Positions 7,006 to 14,095 of a stretch of 21,577 bases of DNA are shown piece after piece. Under the pieces are notes generated by a model, which was not told where the DNA came from, ran no database searches, and saw only the letters and a list, made by a program, of their open reading frames with translations. Source of the DNA: CAYUNA01 sp047629355. GTDB lineage: Bacteria > Bacteroidota > Bacteroidia > Chitinophagales > Saprospiraceae. The translations under genes were made by a program, and so were the position numbers. The DNA lies in the NCBI GenBank assembly GCA_047629355.1, contig JBLHWU010000108.1:1-21577 (forward strand), written 5' to 3'. Numbering within the stretch: position 1 is the stretch's first letter; each line of letters opens with the position of its first letter.

Positions 7006-7415
7006 AATTTCGCTCTTTTTTCTGGTCAATTATTGCTTGTGGTTTGTTTTTTACCTTTGCAACGTCTACTTCCCCAGAGGAGAATTTTGGACCAGTACGA
7101 GAAATTATTCTCAACGCAGAAGCCATTCTTGCAGACAGCAATTTAATTTTAACCAATAATGATACGTTAGATATTTTTGCTGCAAACTTGTTTTTGTCTT
7201 ATGCACCAGATATGGATGTAGGTGGAGCCATTACCGCGTCTAATCAATTTTTGAAAGTTAATTACTCGTTGGAAAAAGATGGTGTAGATACTATTTCATT
7301 CTCGGCATTTATGCAAAACGAATTACCCTTTCCAAGTGACACCATGCCGATTCGTTTTGAGTTATTTTTCAATCAATCCGACAGTATTTCCGTCTTTTTT
7401 GTTAAAGATTTTTAA
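7002..7415 (+). CDS. Small exported protein, unknown function
   Basis: A 137-aa protein from the ATG at 7002, which overlaps the stop of the upstream membrane gene by four bases. A Sec signal peptide is clear: MKFRSFF, a hydrophobic core (WSIIACGLFFTFA), then a Ser/Thr-rich region. The mature part of about 110 residues is acidic with alternating polar and hydrophobic residues (TISFSAFMQ, IRFELFFNQSDSISVFFV), which suggests beta strands and a periplasmic or surface location. I do not recognise the family. A longer frame opens at 6903, but the overlap start gives the signal peptide and is preferred. Its stop at 7413-7415 directly abuts the stop of the convergent MFS gene (7416). Confidence 0.75.
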   Translation: MKFRSFFWSIIACGLFFTFATSTSPEENFGPVREIILNAEAILADSNLILTNNDTLDIFAANLFLSYAPDMDVGGAITASNQFLKVNYSLEKDGVDTISFSAFMQNELPFPSDTMPIRFELFFNQSDSISVFFVKDF

Positions 7416-8606
7416 TCAACTCACAATTTTCAACCGATAAACCATCGTCAAGGCTATCAAACTCATACAAATGGCAAACAAGCCAACATAAGGATAATTG
7501 CCAAGTGTCCCATCTGCATTTTCAATAATAATAATCCCGGCTATTTGTGACGAAGCACCGATGGCAAATTGATTGACAGACGTCCGAATGCTCATGAAAC
7601 TTCCACGGGTTTCGGACTTAACAACCGAAGTGACAATGGCCGTAGCAGGAACATTCCGGCTACCGCTGGCAACAAAATAGGAGGACGTCGCCATCAAAGC
7701 CACCCAAATAGCTTCTGTTTGTAAATTGGTAATCCAAAATATCGAGCCGATTGCGAGAATTGTTCCAATCGTAAAAACGCGTTTCTTTCCAAATCTATCT
7801 GCCAAGTTACCAACCGCAGGTAAGCAAACTACCGAAAATAGCCCTCCAACAAAGTAGACATATGATATTTCTTCATCCGTAAATCCAATGTTAAACTGCA
7901 TATAAGGCGCAATAAATGGGATAATGGCAAAGTGCCCAAATATCAGCGTCATTGAAAAAAGTAACGCACTCAACTGATTGTTATCAGTAAAAATAGGACG
8001 TAAAATCTTGATAGGATTTTTCTCGGCTTTTCCTTTTGAAAGATGTCCAGTCATTGGTGGCAAGAAATAATAAGTAAAAATTAAGAAAACCGAAGCAATT
8101 GCACCAACGACGATAAAAGTCATTCGCCAATCGTATTTTGCAGCAATATAAATGCCAGCAGGAATGCCAACTACGGATGCTACCGAAAATGCCATCATTA
8201 CGTAACCCGTCGCTTGTCCCCGTTTTTCATAAGGAAAAACATCACCAATAATAGACAAAATTACCGCTGTCATGATACCCCCAAATGCACCAGAAATCGT
8301 CCGTGCTGCCAATAAAAATAAGTAATCTGGGGCCATTGCGCAGGCAAAAGTCGAAATGGTGAAGCCAAAGTATAAAATTAGTATGGCTTTTTTTCTATCA
8401 AAACGGTCGAGAAAAAATGCACTAAAAAAGCCCGAAACTGCTGCAGAATAAGCATAAATAGAAACGATAAATGAAAATTCAGCAGGAGAAATGTCGAATA
8501 TTTCCATGAATTGCTTGCCCAGCGGCATGATAATCATAACATCTAGAATGTGGGTAAATTGGATGGCCGTCAGTGTGAGAATTAAGAGAATTTCGTTTCG
8601 TTTCAT
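7416..8606 (-). CDS. MFS transporter, DHA1 (drug:H+ antiporter-1) type
   Basis: A 396-aa protein with about twelve membrane segments. Motif A of the major facilitator family is visible after segment 2 as FFLDRFDRKKAILI, and a degenerate copy between the halves is GNLADRFGKKRVFTI. Segment 5 has a Gly/Pro-rich motif (ASVVGIPAGIYIA) typical of antiporters. It fits AraJ/Bcr-like sugar or drug efflux proteins of about 400 aa; the substrate cannot be told. The ATG at 8606 (MKRNEILLILTLTAIQF) was preferred to one at 8654, because the extra residues would be encoded by the arm of a palindromic repeat and do not look like an MFS N terminus. The gene has zero spacing to its convergent neighbour at the 3' end. 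Confidence 0.93.
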   Translation of the reverse strand: MKRNEILLILTLTAIQFTHILDVMIIMPLGKQFMEIFDISPAEFSFIVSIYAYSAAVSGFFSAFFLDRFDRKKAILILYFGFTISTFACAMAPDYLFLLAARTISGAFGGIMTAVILSIIGDVFPYEKRGQATGYVMMAFSVASVVGIPAGIYIAAKYDWRMTFIVVGAIASVFLIFTYYFLPPMTGHLSKGKAEKNPIKILRPIFTDNNQLSALLFSMTLIFGHFAIIPFIAPYMQFNIGFTDEEISYVYFVGGLFSVVCLPAVGNLADRFGKKRVFTIGTILAIGSIFWITNLQTEAIWVALMATSSYFVASGSRNVPATAIVTSVVKSETRGSFMSIRTSVNQFAIGASSQIAGIIIIENADGTLGNYPYVGLFAICMSLIALTMVYRLKIVS

Positions 8607-8618
8607 GTAGCGATTGAT

Positions 8619-8794
8619 TCGAGTCAGGGACTTGGAAAATAATAACCTACGCATTCTGACTCGTTCTTTTCCCTTTTAAGGACACTAAAAAAAGTCTCAA
8701 ATAACCAGTTATGCTCACTTTTTTTAGAGTCCTTAAAAGAAAAAATTACTTCGCTATAACGCGTAGTTTATTAATTTCCAAGTCCCTGACTCGA
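8619..8794. repeat. 175-bp palindromic element, copy 1
   Basis: Outer arms of 34 bp (8619-8652 with 8761-8794) share TCGAGTCAGGGACTTGGAAA and end in TACGC/GCGTA. Inner arms of 22 bp (8674-8695 with 8717-8738) have one mismatch. The whole unit is about 176 bp. Its interior (a CGTT-TTTTCCCTTTTAA type core) resembles the cores of the two elements at 9124-9474, and its GCGTAGTTTATTAAT end resembles GCGTAGTAATTAAT at 9301. It sits immediately upstream of the MFS start and may carry part of that gene's leader. No transposase is present. Confidence 0.8.
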
Positions 8795-9014
8795 TGAATT
8801 GGATTTTAGATTCGATTTTTTCGAATGTAAAGACGGAAAACGTTTGGAAAGGAGAATGGTTGGAGAAAGTAAGAAGAAATTGACAACTTGTTTAGGATTG
8901 TCTAACTAAAGCTTACCTGGATTAGAAGAAGAGGAGTTTGAGGATGAAAAATGTCCGTTATTCCGAATTTTGAACTATCGAAATGCGGAACAACTAAATT
9001 CAAGTTTTTATTGA
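8794..9014 (+). pseudogene. Possible decayed small gene
   Basis: An ATG at 8794 opens a 29-codon frame (MNWILDSIFSNVKTENVW...) with a normal amino-acid mix, ending in TGA at 8881. In another frame 8871-9014 reads on with a single TAA at 8907, including SLPGLEEEEFEDEKCPLF and a following stretch to TGA at 9012. Together they could be pieces of one short protein broken by a frameshift and a stop. No family is recognised, and chance is a real alternative in a region this short. Confidence 0.22.
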
Positions 9015-9040
9015 AACTCTGCTGTGTTCCTGTGGGATTT

Positions 9041-9072
9041 AAAAGGGGGAAGAAAATTTTCTTTCCCCTTTT
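9041..9072. repeat. Perfectly centred palindrome, GGGAAG hairpin family (copy 2)
   Basis: AAAAGGGGGAAGAAAA (9041-9056) is followed without a spacer by its complement (9057-9072), with one mismatch in 16 bp. It is preceded by a TGTGGGATTTAAA-like stretch, similar to the GCGGGAGTGACTTTAA before the hairpin at 11762, so it is grouped with the copies near 6.5, 10.8 and 11.8 kb. Confidence 0.6.
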
Positions 9073-9123
9073 GAATCTTGTCGCGGTGGCTTGGATTTTG
9101 TAGGAAAACTAATTTTTTTTACC

Positions 9124-9300
9124 GTTACTAAGTAAGTGACATTATTTATTTGGGTAAAATTTGAAGATAAGATTTTTTCGATAGTTTTCTTTTAAAAATC
9201 GTTGCATGGTCTGCATCACGGAACTATTTTTAAGAGGAAAATAGCGGAATAAAGATGTTTTCAAATTACCCCAATAAATAGTGTCACTTACTTAAGTAAC
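9124..9300. repeat. 175-bp palindromic element, copy 2
   Basis: The ends are GTTACTAAGTAAGTGACA (from 9124) and its near complement ending GTAAC at 9300. The arms of about 85 nt align nearly end to end, with an estimated four fifths identity, and meet near 9212. The left arm contains AGATAAGATTTTTTCGATAG, which recurs almost exactly in the next element. Length is 177 bp and no protein is encoded. Confidence 0.82.
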
Positions 9301-9474
9301 GCGTAGTAATTAATCAGGTAAAATTTTCAGACAAGATTTTTTCGATAGTTTTTCTTTAAAAATTCTTGAATAGCCAGTGTTATTGAAGAAATTTTTAAGG
9401 GAAAAAATAACGGAAAAAGATACTTTTTAGATATTCGATTAATTGTGTCCAGGTACTTACTTATTAATAAACGC
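9301..9474. repeat. 175-bp palindromic element, copy 3 (tandem to copy 2)
   Basis: This unit directly follows copy 2 with no spacer. It shares AGACAAGATTTTTTCGATAG and the next TTTTTCTTTAAAAAT with copy 2. Its right half (TTTTTAAGGGAAAAAATAAC to GTGTCC and onward) is an imperfect complement of its left half. Arms are more diverged than in copy 2. Ends are GCGTAGTAATTAAT and ATTAATAAACGC. Confidence 0.72.
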
Positions 9475-9525
9475 TAAATAGAAAATTTGAGAAGACTTCT
9501 GTTTTATGCGCCAAAATGCTATTTA

Positions 9526-10308
9526 TTAATTTACCAAATCAGGACAATTTACCATAATATCTTGCAATAAGGGTTGAAAACTAAACCACCCTGCAATTGG
9601 AAAACCGACTTCATTGTTTCGAGTATTCAAGGCGACTTTAGTGTCGATTAATTGCGGATGCCCTTTCATGGATTCCACTAAAATTTGCGCTTGACAACAG
9701 CGTTCCATTGTGATAAACCACCAAGCCGCTTCTTCTACGCTACCGCCAGTCGTCAAGTTGCCATGATTTTTTAAAATGGCTGCTTTCCGATCACCCAACG
9801 CCTCCGCAATTCGGTCTCCTTCTGAAGAATCCAACACGACACCAGTATAGTCATTATAGATAGCATGGTCGTCGTAAAAAGCACAAGCATCCTGCGTCAG
9901 GGGTTCTAATACTCGACCCATTGTTGACCAACTTTTTCCATAAATTGAGTGCGCATGTGCGGCTGCCACAACATCAGGACGGGCATGGTGAAGGCGAGAG
10001 TGAATCGAAAACGCTGCTTGGTTGAGTAAGGTATGCTTTCCTTCCACAATCTTGCCTTCTTCATCCACTCGAATCAGGTCAGATACCTTAATTCTATTAA
10101 AAGAAACACCAAATGGATTGACCCAAAAGGTATCTGTAAATTCTGGGTCTCGAGCCGTAATGTGTCCTGCTACACCTTCTGAAAAACCAAGTTTCCCAAA
10201 GATTCTAAAGGCTGCGGCAAGCATGGTTTTTCGGTGGTTTCTTTCTGCGACGGTATCGTCGCGTTTCGGCATCATGCCAACGAAATATGCTGGATTTTTT
10301 GCTCGCAT
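9526..10308 (-). CDS. Class II aldolase/adducin family protein
   Basis: A 260-aa protein covering the whole class II aldolase/adducin fold. Key features are GVAGHITARDPE (46-56), FWVNPFG (61-67), the metal-binding pair in AAAHAHSIYG (His118 and His120) and ILKNHGNLTTGG (178-189, with His182 as third ligand). This subgroup, in which the N terminus reads ERNHRKTMLAAAFRIF, covers many proteins of unproven substrate; sugar-phosphate aldolase or epimerase activity should not be assumed. ATGs at residues 12 and 13 are alternative starts; the longer form is given. The 74-aa gene starts 299 bases upstream and ends 74 bases before this start, so an operon is possible. Confidence 0.92.
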   Translation of the reverse strand: MRAKNPAYFVGMMPKRDDTVAERNHRKTMLAAAFRIFGKLGFSEGVAGHITARDPEFTDTFWVNPFGVSFNRIKVSDLIRVDEEGKIVEGKHTLLNQAAFSIHSRLHHARPDVVAAAHAHSIYGKSWSTMGRVLEPLTQDACAFYDDHAIYNDYTGVVLDSSEGDRIAEALGDRKAAILKNHGNLTTGGSVEEAAWWFITMERCCQAQILVESMKGHPQLIDTKVALNTRNNEVGFPIAGWFSFQPLLQDIMVNCPDLVN

Positions 10309-10382
10309 TTCTGGATTTTTTTAATGATTTTAGCTTAATATTTGGAAGCTTTCGTGCGCCAATGACCTTGCGTCGCTTGCGG

Positions 10383-10607
10383 TTAATCGACTATTTCGTA
10401 ATCAATTTTCAATTTTCGAACAGACCGCATGGCCGAGTTGTGGGACTTATCGTTAATATCAATTTCAATTTCGCTACCACCCAACAGAATATCTGTCAAC
10501 TCTCGGGCTAGTCCATTGTCCATTTCGATGGCGATTTCTTCGAGCATTTTCGTGATGGCTCGTTTGTCTGGTCGTGCTGCATTACAGCTTTGCAATAAAA
10601 GTTTCAT
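10383..10607 (-). CDS. Small hypothetical protein (74 aa)
   Basis: A 74-aa protein, MKLLLQSCNAARPDKRAITK and onward. It has an N-terminal half predicted to be helical (KMLEEIAIEMDNGLARELTDILLGG) and a C-terminal half that alternates (EIEIDINDK, RKLKIDYEIVD) like a beta hairpin. It is mildly acidic and without signal peptide, so cytoplasmic. The gene is supported by a complete frame with normal codon use, a TACTTTGGC promoter-like box and TTTTTGTCAA about 20 bases further up, and by fitting the gap ahead of the aldolase-type gene on the same strand. I do not recognise the family. Confidence 0.55.
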   Translation of the reverse strand: MKLLLQSCNAARPDKRAITKMLEEIAIEMDNGLARELTDILLGGSEIEIDINDKSHNSAMRSVRKLKIDYEIVD

Positions 10608-10741
10608 AAGTTAAATTTTCGCCAAAGTACAAAGTTTTTATGAATTGACAAAAATTGTTGGAAGTTTAGTGCCATGTAAAGTAGGTTTGTTTTAGATTTG
10701 AGAAGTGAGAAAATTGTAAGCTATTCGAGCTTCAAAAAATA

Positions 10742-10823
10742 CAGTGCGTGTTGTCTACAGCAACGCGGGCTAGGTGTTTTTGAGGGAAGAATTTGGGCTT
10801 ACTGCCCAAACTCTTCCCTCAAA
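10742..10823. repeat. GGGAAG hairpin family, copy 3
   Basis: A 20-bp stem with one mismatch (10779-10798 with 10804-10823) and a TTACT loop. The left arm is TTTGAGGGAAGAATTTGGGC. It is preceded by CAACGCGGGCTAGGTGT (10761-10777), a segment shared with the copies at 6.5 and 11.7 kb. It lies in the 284-bp gap between the MOSC gene end and the 74-aa gene start. On the minus strand it is upstream of the MOSC gene's 3' side only, so a role for it is unclear. Confidence 0.75.
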
Positions 10824-10891
10824 TTCCGCAAAATAAGACCAGACTAGGGACAAAGTTTTTAAAATTGAGAAATTTGAAAATATTCCAATAT

Positions 10892-11692
10892 TTAATATCC
10901 AGTGTCTTTTATTTCTTCTCCAATCGAAAGGGTAGCCTCCATTTCAGAAACCAACTTTAGGAACCGCCCAACCCAAATTTTCTTATCCCACCGCCGATAA
11001 GTTGTCAATGTTTTCAATGGTTCTTGCCCTATTTCTGAGGTTGCTTGATTGATGGTTGTCATCTGACAGCGCGCGCAAGATTTGGTGCTTTCAAAACGGG
11101 AATTGCCTATTTGAATAGCCGTCCATTCATCTTCTAAATGTGGTGTGCCTCCCGAAAAAACGATGTTTGGACGAAAGCGATTCATGAGAACAGGTTGCTC
11201 CAATTTTTCATTCAAATGCGTCAATGCTGCTTCGCCAAGGACCAAAATTTGTCCATCATCAGGGAAGTTAATCTCCGTAGGCGCATGTTTGCCCACGAAG
11301 CGTTTTTCCTTTTTTGCTCGCCGAACTAAATAGAGTGGGGTGCTTAATTTCTCAGAAAACCATTCATTGATACTATCGGCTTCTTTTTGTGCTAAAACGG
11401 TATCTTTCCAAATGCTGGTAGGCAAATTTCTATCCGCTTGATGCTCGGTTTTAAAAGGAATTGCTATAGAATCATCTTCATAAGTCACGATAATTCCCGT
11501 TTCAGAAAAAGCCACTTGAAACTGCGCCATTTGCGGAAAGCCACGTTGAGTGATAAAGGTTCCATCTGGTTGCACCAACATCCAAAAGCGGTCGTATGGT
11601 AGACCCGTTTTGGTCAATTTAGCAGTGGATAAGGAGATGCCACCGAGGGATTTGACGGGGTAAGTGTGGAGGGCGGTTATTTTGAATTGCAT
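10892..11692 (-). CDS. MOSC domain protein (MOSC N-terminal beta barrel plus MOSC)
   Basis: A 266-aa protein. The N-terminal MOSC_N beta-barrel (about 1-120) begins ITALHTYPVKSLGG and continues GLPYDRFWMLVQPDG. The MOSC domain (about 120-260) has NRFRPNIVFSGG (171-182) and SCARCQMTTINQ (205-216), in which Cys206 is the likely molybdenum-cofactor sulfur-binding residue. The layout matches YcbX- and mARC-like proteins, which reduce N-hydroxylated substrates or handle cofactor sulfur. There is no C-terminal ferredoxin domain, so an outside electron donor would be needed. The length is normal for the ferredoxin-less type. It lies downstream of the amylase gene on the same strand with a palindromic repeat between. 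Confidence 0.9.
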   Translation of the reverse strand: MQFKITALHTYPVKSLGGISLSTAKLTKTGLPYDRFWMLVQPDGTFITQRGFPQMAQFQVAFSETGIIVTYEDDSIAIPFKTEHQADRNLPTSIWKDTVLAQKEADSINEWFSEKLSTPLYLVRRAKKEKRFVGKHAPTEINFPDDGQILVLGEAALTHLNEKLEQPVLMNRFRPNIVFSGGTPHLEDEWTAIQIGNSRFESTKSCARCQMTTINQATSEIGQEPLKTLTTYRRWDKKIWVGRFLKLVSEMEATLSIGEEIKDTGY

Positions 11693-11727
11693 CGTTATTT
11701 TAGCTTTTGTGAGTCGATAAAAATATT

Positions 11728-11813
11728 GCGCGCTGCCTGCGGCAACGCGGGAGTGACTTTAAGGGAAGAAAACGATTTTCTTCCCTCAAAAATCCCTTTG
11801 AGTCAGCGTGCGC
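11728..11813. repeat. GGGAAG hairpin family, copy 4
   Basis: AGGGAAGAAAA (11762-11772) and TTTTCTTCCCT (11776-11786) form an 11-bp stem with a CGA loop. Flanks carry CAACGCGGG (11743-11751), identical to copy 3, and outer GC-rich segments GCGCGCTG and CAGCGTGCGC. The element is squeezed between the MOSC start and the amylase stop and is GC-rich relative to its surroundings. Confidence 0.72.
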
Positions 11814-11818
11814 TGGCT

Positions 11819-13327
11819 TTATTTATTCGAAAAAACCAAATAATCCCACGGCTTCAAATTCATCGTCATATCCTCCATCAACTTCTTAGTTTCATTGGCA
11901 AAAACATTGGAATAGTCTCCAACGTAACTGTCGCCTTCCAATTTTATGGCTTGTTTGTCGCTACTTAAATTTAAAATTACAAGGACTTTATCGCCATCTT
12001 TTTCGCGCGTAAACGCATAGACCGCTTCGTCTTTTCCAGTGGGAATACGCTGAATTAATCCACCTGCTGCACCATTCCAAAGTGCCTTGTTTTGGTGTTT
12101 CAACGTATTCAAGGTTCGATAAAAATCAGCGTATTCAAAAGTTCCCCATTCGATGGTATCTTTTTCAAAAAATTCTAATTGTTTGTCCATCGCAGATTCT
12201 TGTCCAGAGTAAACCAAGGACGTACCTTCTAAGGTTGCCGTCAATACTGCAAAGGTCAAATGACCATCGCCAAAACGCGCCATTTCTGTACCACTCCAAG
12301 CATTTTCATCATGGTTAGAAGTGAAATTCATCTGATATCCTTTGGTGTAGGCTTCCCGTTTTTTAGCAATCATTTCATCAATATCTAAGGCAGTTTTGAT
12401 GTTTTTTATCGTTTTCGAACCTTCAACAATATTACCTTTCACCAGTTTTTTACTACTTCGATTGGCACCCTGACTTTTAGCAATATCATTCAATAAATGG
12501 TGAAATTCCCAGGCATAATCAACGACAAACGCACCATTGTTGACAATCGCAGGCACTTCTGCTTCTGCTAACATATACAAGGGACGAATCGCATATAAAC
12601 TATCCGCTGCTGTTGCCCAAAAATCTACGGGTACATTGTGTGCAACATCGCAGCGGAAGCCATCAACATTACATTCTGTGACCCAAAATGCCATCGCGTC
12701 AATCATTGCTGCGCGCATGTCCATATTGTCAAAATTCAAATCTGCAACATCCGTCCAACCCCAACTTTCTTCCGTTTCTGGGTCAATTGGGTCGATGACA
12801 TTGCCATCTTTATCTTGCGTAAACCACTCCGGATGTTCCGCAATCCAAGGATTGTCCCAGCCCGTATGATTCGGCACCCAATCAATGATACCGTACATTC
12901 CTTGGTCGTGAATCGCCTTCATCATTTCTCGAAAATCATCCAAAGACCCAAATTCTGGATTGGATTTCTTATAATCCGCTACTGCGTAATTGCTGCCCAT
13001 TGTTCCTTTCCGTTTTTTGACGCTAATCGGATTGACGGGCATAAACCACAGCAGATCTACGCCCATTGCTTTTAAGCGAGGCAGGTGTTTGGTGAATGCT
13101 TTATATGTTCCTTCAGCGGTATATTGGCGAAGATTGACTTCATAAATATTGGCGTTTTTATGCCATTCAGGTACGCGAGGTTTGTCTAAAGTCTCTTTCT
13201 TTTTAGTCATGGTTGTCTCTTTGTTTTGTCCTGAGTGTTGAGTGCTATCTGTTGAATTACAGGAAGTTATAGAAATTATTGCTAATAAAAGTAGCATCGC
13301 TTTTAGTGGTAGGGCAAGGGTTTTCAT
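11819..13327 (-). CDS. Alpha-amylase family glycoside hydrolase (GH13), lipoprotein
   Basis: A 502-aa enzyme. The N terminus is a lipoprotein signal (hydrophobic 8-19, lipobox ITSC with Cys23), so it is membrane-anchored in the periplasm or on the surface. The (beta/alpha)8 barrel runs from about 55 to 430. It has all four GH13 regions: DWVPNHT (149-155), GFRCDVAHN (223-231, nucleophile Asp227 with Arg225), MLAEAEVP (252-259, acid Glu255) and TSNHDEN (336-342, Asp340). A short beta domain follows (VYAFTREKDGDKVLVILNLS). Expected substrates are alpha-1,4 glucans or maltooligosaccharides. No SusC/SusD pair is nearby, so it is not part of a visible utilisation locus. Region I is DWVPNH instead of the usual DVVPNH. 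Confidence 0.93.
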   Translation of the reverse strand: MKTLALPLKAMLLLLAIISITSCNSTDSTQHSGQNKETTMTKKKETLDKPRVPEWHKNANIYEVNLRQYTAEGTYKAFTKHLPRLKAMGVDLLWFMPVNPISVKKRKGTMGSNYAVADYKKSNPEFGSLDDFREMMKAIHDQGMYGIIDWVPNHTGWDNPWIAEHPEWFTQDKDGNVIDPIDPETEESWGWTDVADLNFDNMDMRAAMIDAMAFWVTECNVDGFRCDVAHNVPVDFWATAADSLYAIRPLYMLAEAEVPAIVNNGAFVVDYAWEFHHLLNDIAKSQGANRSSKKLVKGNIVEGSKTIKNIKTALDIDEMIAKKREAYTKGYQMNFTSNHDENAWSGTEMARFGDGHLTFAVLTATLEGTSLVYSGQESAMDKQLEFFEKDTIEWGTFEYADFYRTLNTLKHQNKALWNGAAGGLIQRIPTGKDEAVYAFTREKDGDKVLVILNLSSDKQAIKLEGDSYVGDYSNVFANETKKLMEDMTMNLKPWDYLVFSNK

Positions 13328-13531
13328 ATATTTTAAATTTTGAAAAATGATACAATAAATTCTGAAAACGAAATTAGTTGCTCGTTTCTTAGATGGAAAA
13401 TTTCCTGTTTTGAAGAGTGTAAAAGCTGAAGCACTGCAAATTTAAATTAATTATGCATACACGAGTATTTATCTTGAAAAATTTAGACAATTTTACGTTT
13501 TTCTTTTTAAAAATCATTAAAATTGACCAGT

Positions 13532-13942
13532 ATGAAGCAAAAAATTGCACATCTCGCTCTTGTCGTAAAAGACTACGACGAAGCCATTTCATTTTATACT
13601 AAAAAATTGAATTTTGACCTTATCGAAGATACTAAATTAAGTGAAACCAAGCGGTGGGTATTGGTTGCTCCAAAAGGCTCAAAAGAATGCTGTCTCTTAT
13701 TGGCGAAAGCGGATGGAGAAGCACAAGCAACGCGTATTGGCAATCAAGCAGGAGGACGCGTTTTTCTATTTTTATACACCGATAACTTTGCCCGAGATTA
13801 TCAAAACTTATTGGCTCAGGACATTAAGATTGTGCGTCAACCCGTCGTAGAATCTTGGGGTGAAGTCGCCGTTTTTGCTGATTTATACGGCAATATGTGG
13901 GATTTAATTGAGCCGAGTGCAGAAAATAAGCTGGGTTTTTAG
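13532..13942 (+). CDS. VOC family protein (glyoxalase/dioxygenase fold)
   Basis: A 136-aa protein made of two beta-alpha-beta-beta-beta modules. Module 1 begins IAHLALVVKDYDEAISFYTKKL, with a metal-ligand-type His7. Module 2 contains GGRVFLFLYTDNFARDYQNLL and ends with the family-typical LYGNMWDLIEP, whose Glu is the second ligand position. It resembles the glyoxalase/bleomycin-resistance/dioxygenase superfamily; the substrate cannot be told from sequence. The ATG at 13532 is preferred to a TTG nine bases earlier. It is divergent from the amylase gene, with about 200 bases of AT-rich DNA between, and is followed after 153 bases by the barrel gene. Confidence 0.92.
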   Translation: MKQKIAHLALVVKDYDEAISFYTKKLNFDLIEDTKLSETKRWVLVAPKGSKECCLLLAKADGEAQATRIGNQAGGRVFLFLYTDNFARDYQNLLAQDIKIVRQPVVESWGEVAVFADLYGNMWDLIEPSAENKLGF

Positions 13943-14095
13943 GGGATAGAGCAGTATTGGCTGTTTTAGAAATTAGAATAACTGCGCCGCAAAACGCGTT
14001 TTTTAACGTTGCTATAAAGTATTCCGTTTGCTTCTCATTTTAAGAAATAAGAATTAAATAACGGTCTATTCCTAACCAACTATCGACATCAATCT

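Larger units (their letters stand above)
8607..9525. other. Gene-free repeat island of about 920 bp
   Basis: The interval holds three palindromic elements of about 175 bp (8619-8794, 9124-9300, 9301-9474), a palindrome at 9041-9072, and between them a possible gene remnant at 8794-9014. No intact gene is supported. It looks like a landing site for small non-autonomous repeats between the divergently placed MFS gene and the end of the aldolase-type gene. Confidence 0.75.

Noticed and set aside
8607..8654. Extended N terminus of the MFS protein from an ATG at 8654
   Set aside because: The 16 extra residues are encoded by the arm of a 34-bp inverted repeat and are basic and unlike MFS starts; the ATG at 8606 is normal.
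12638..13075. 145-codon plus-strand frame opposite the amylase gene
   Set aside because: Composition is unnatural and the opposite strand has all four GH13 motifs.
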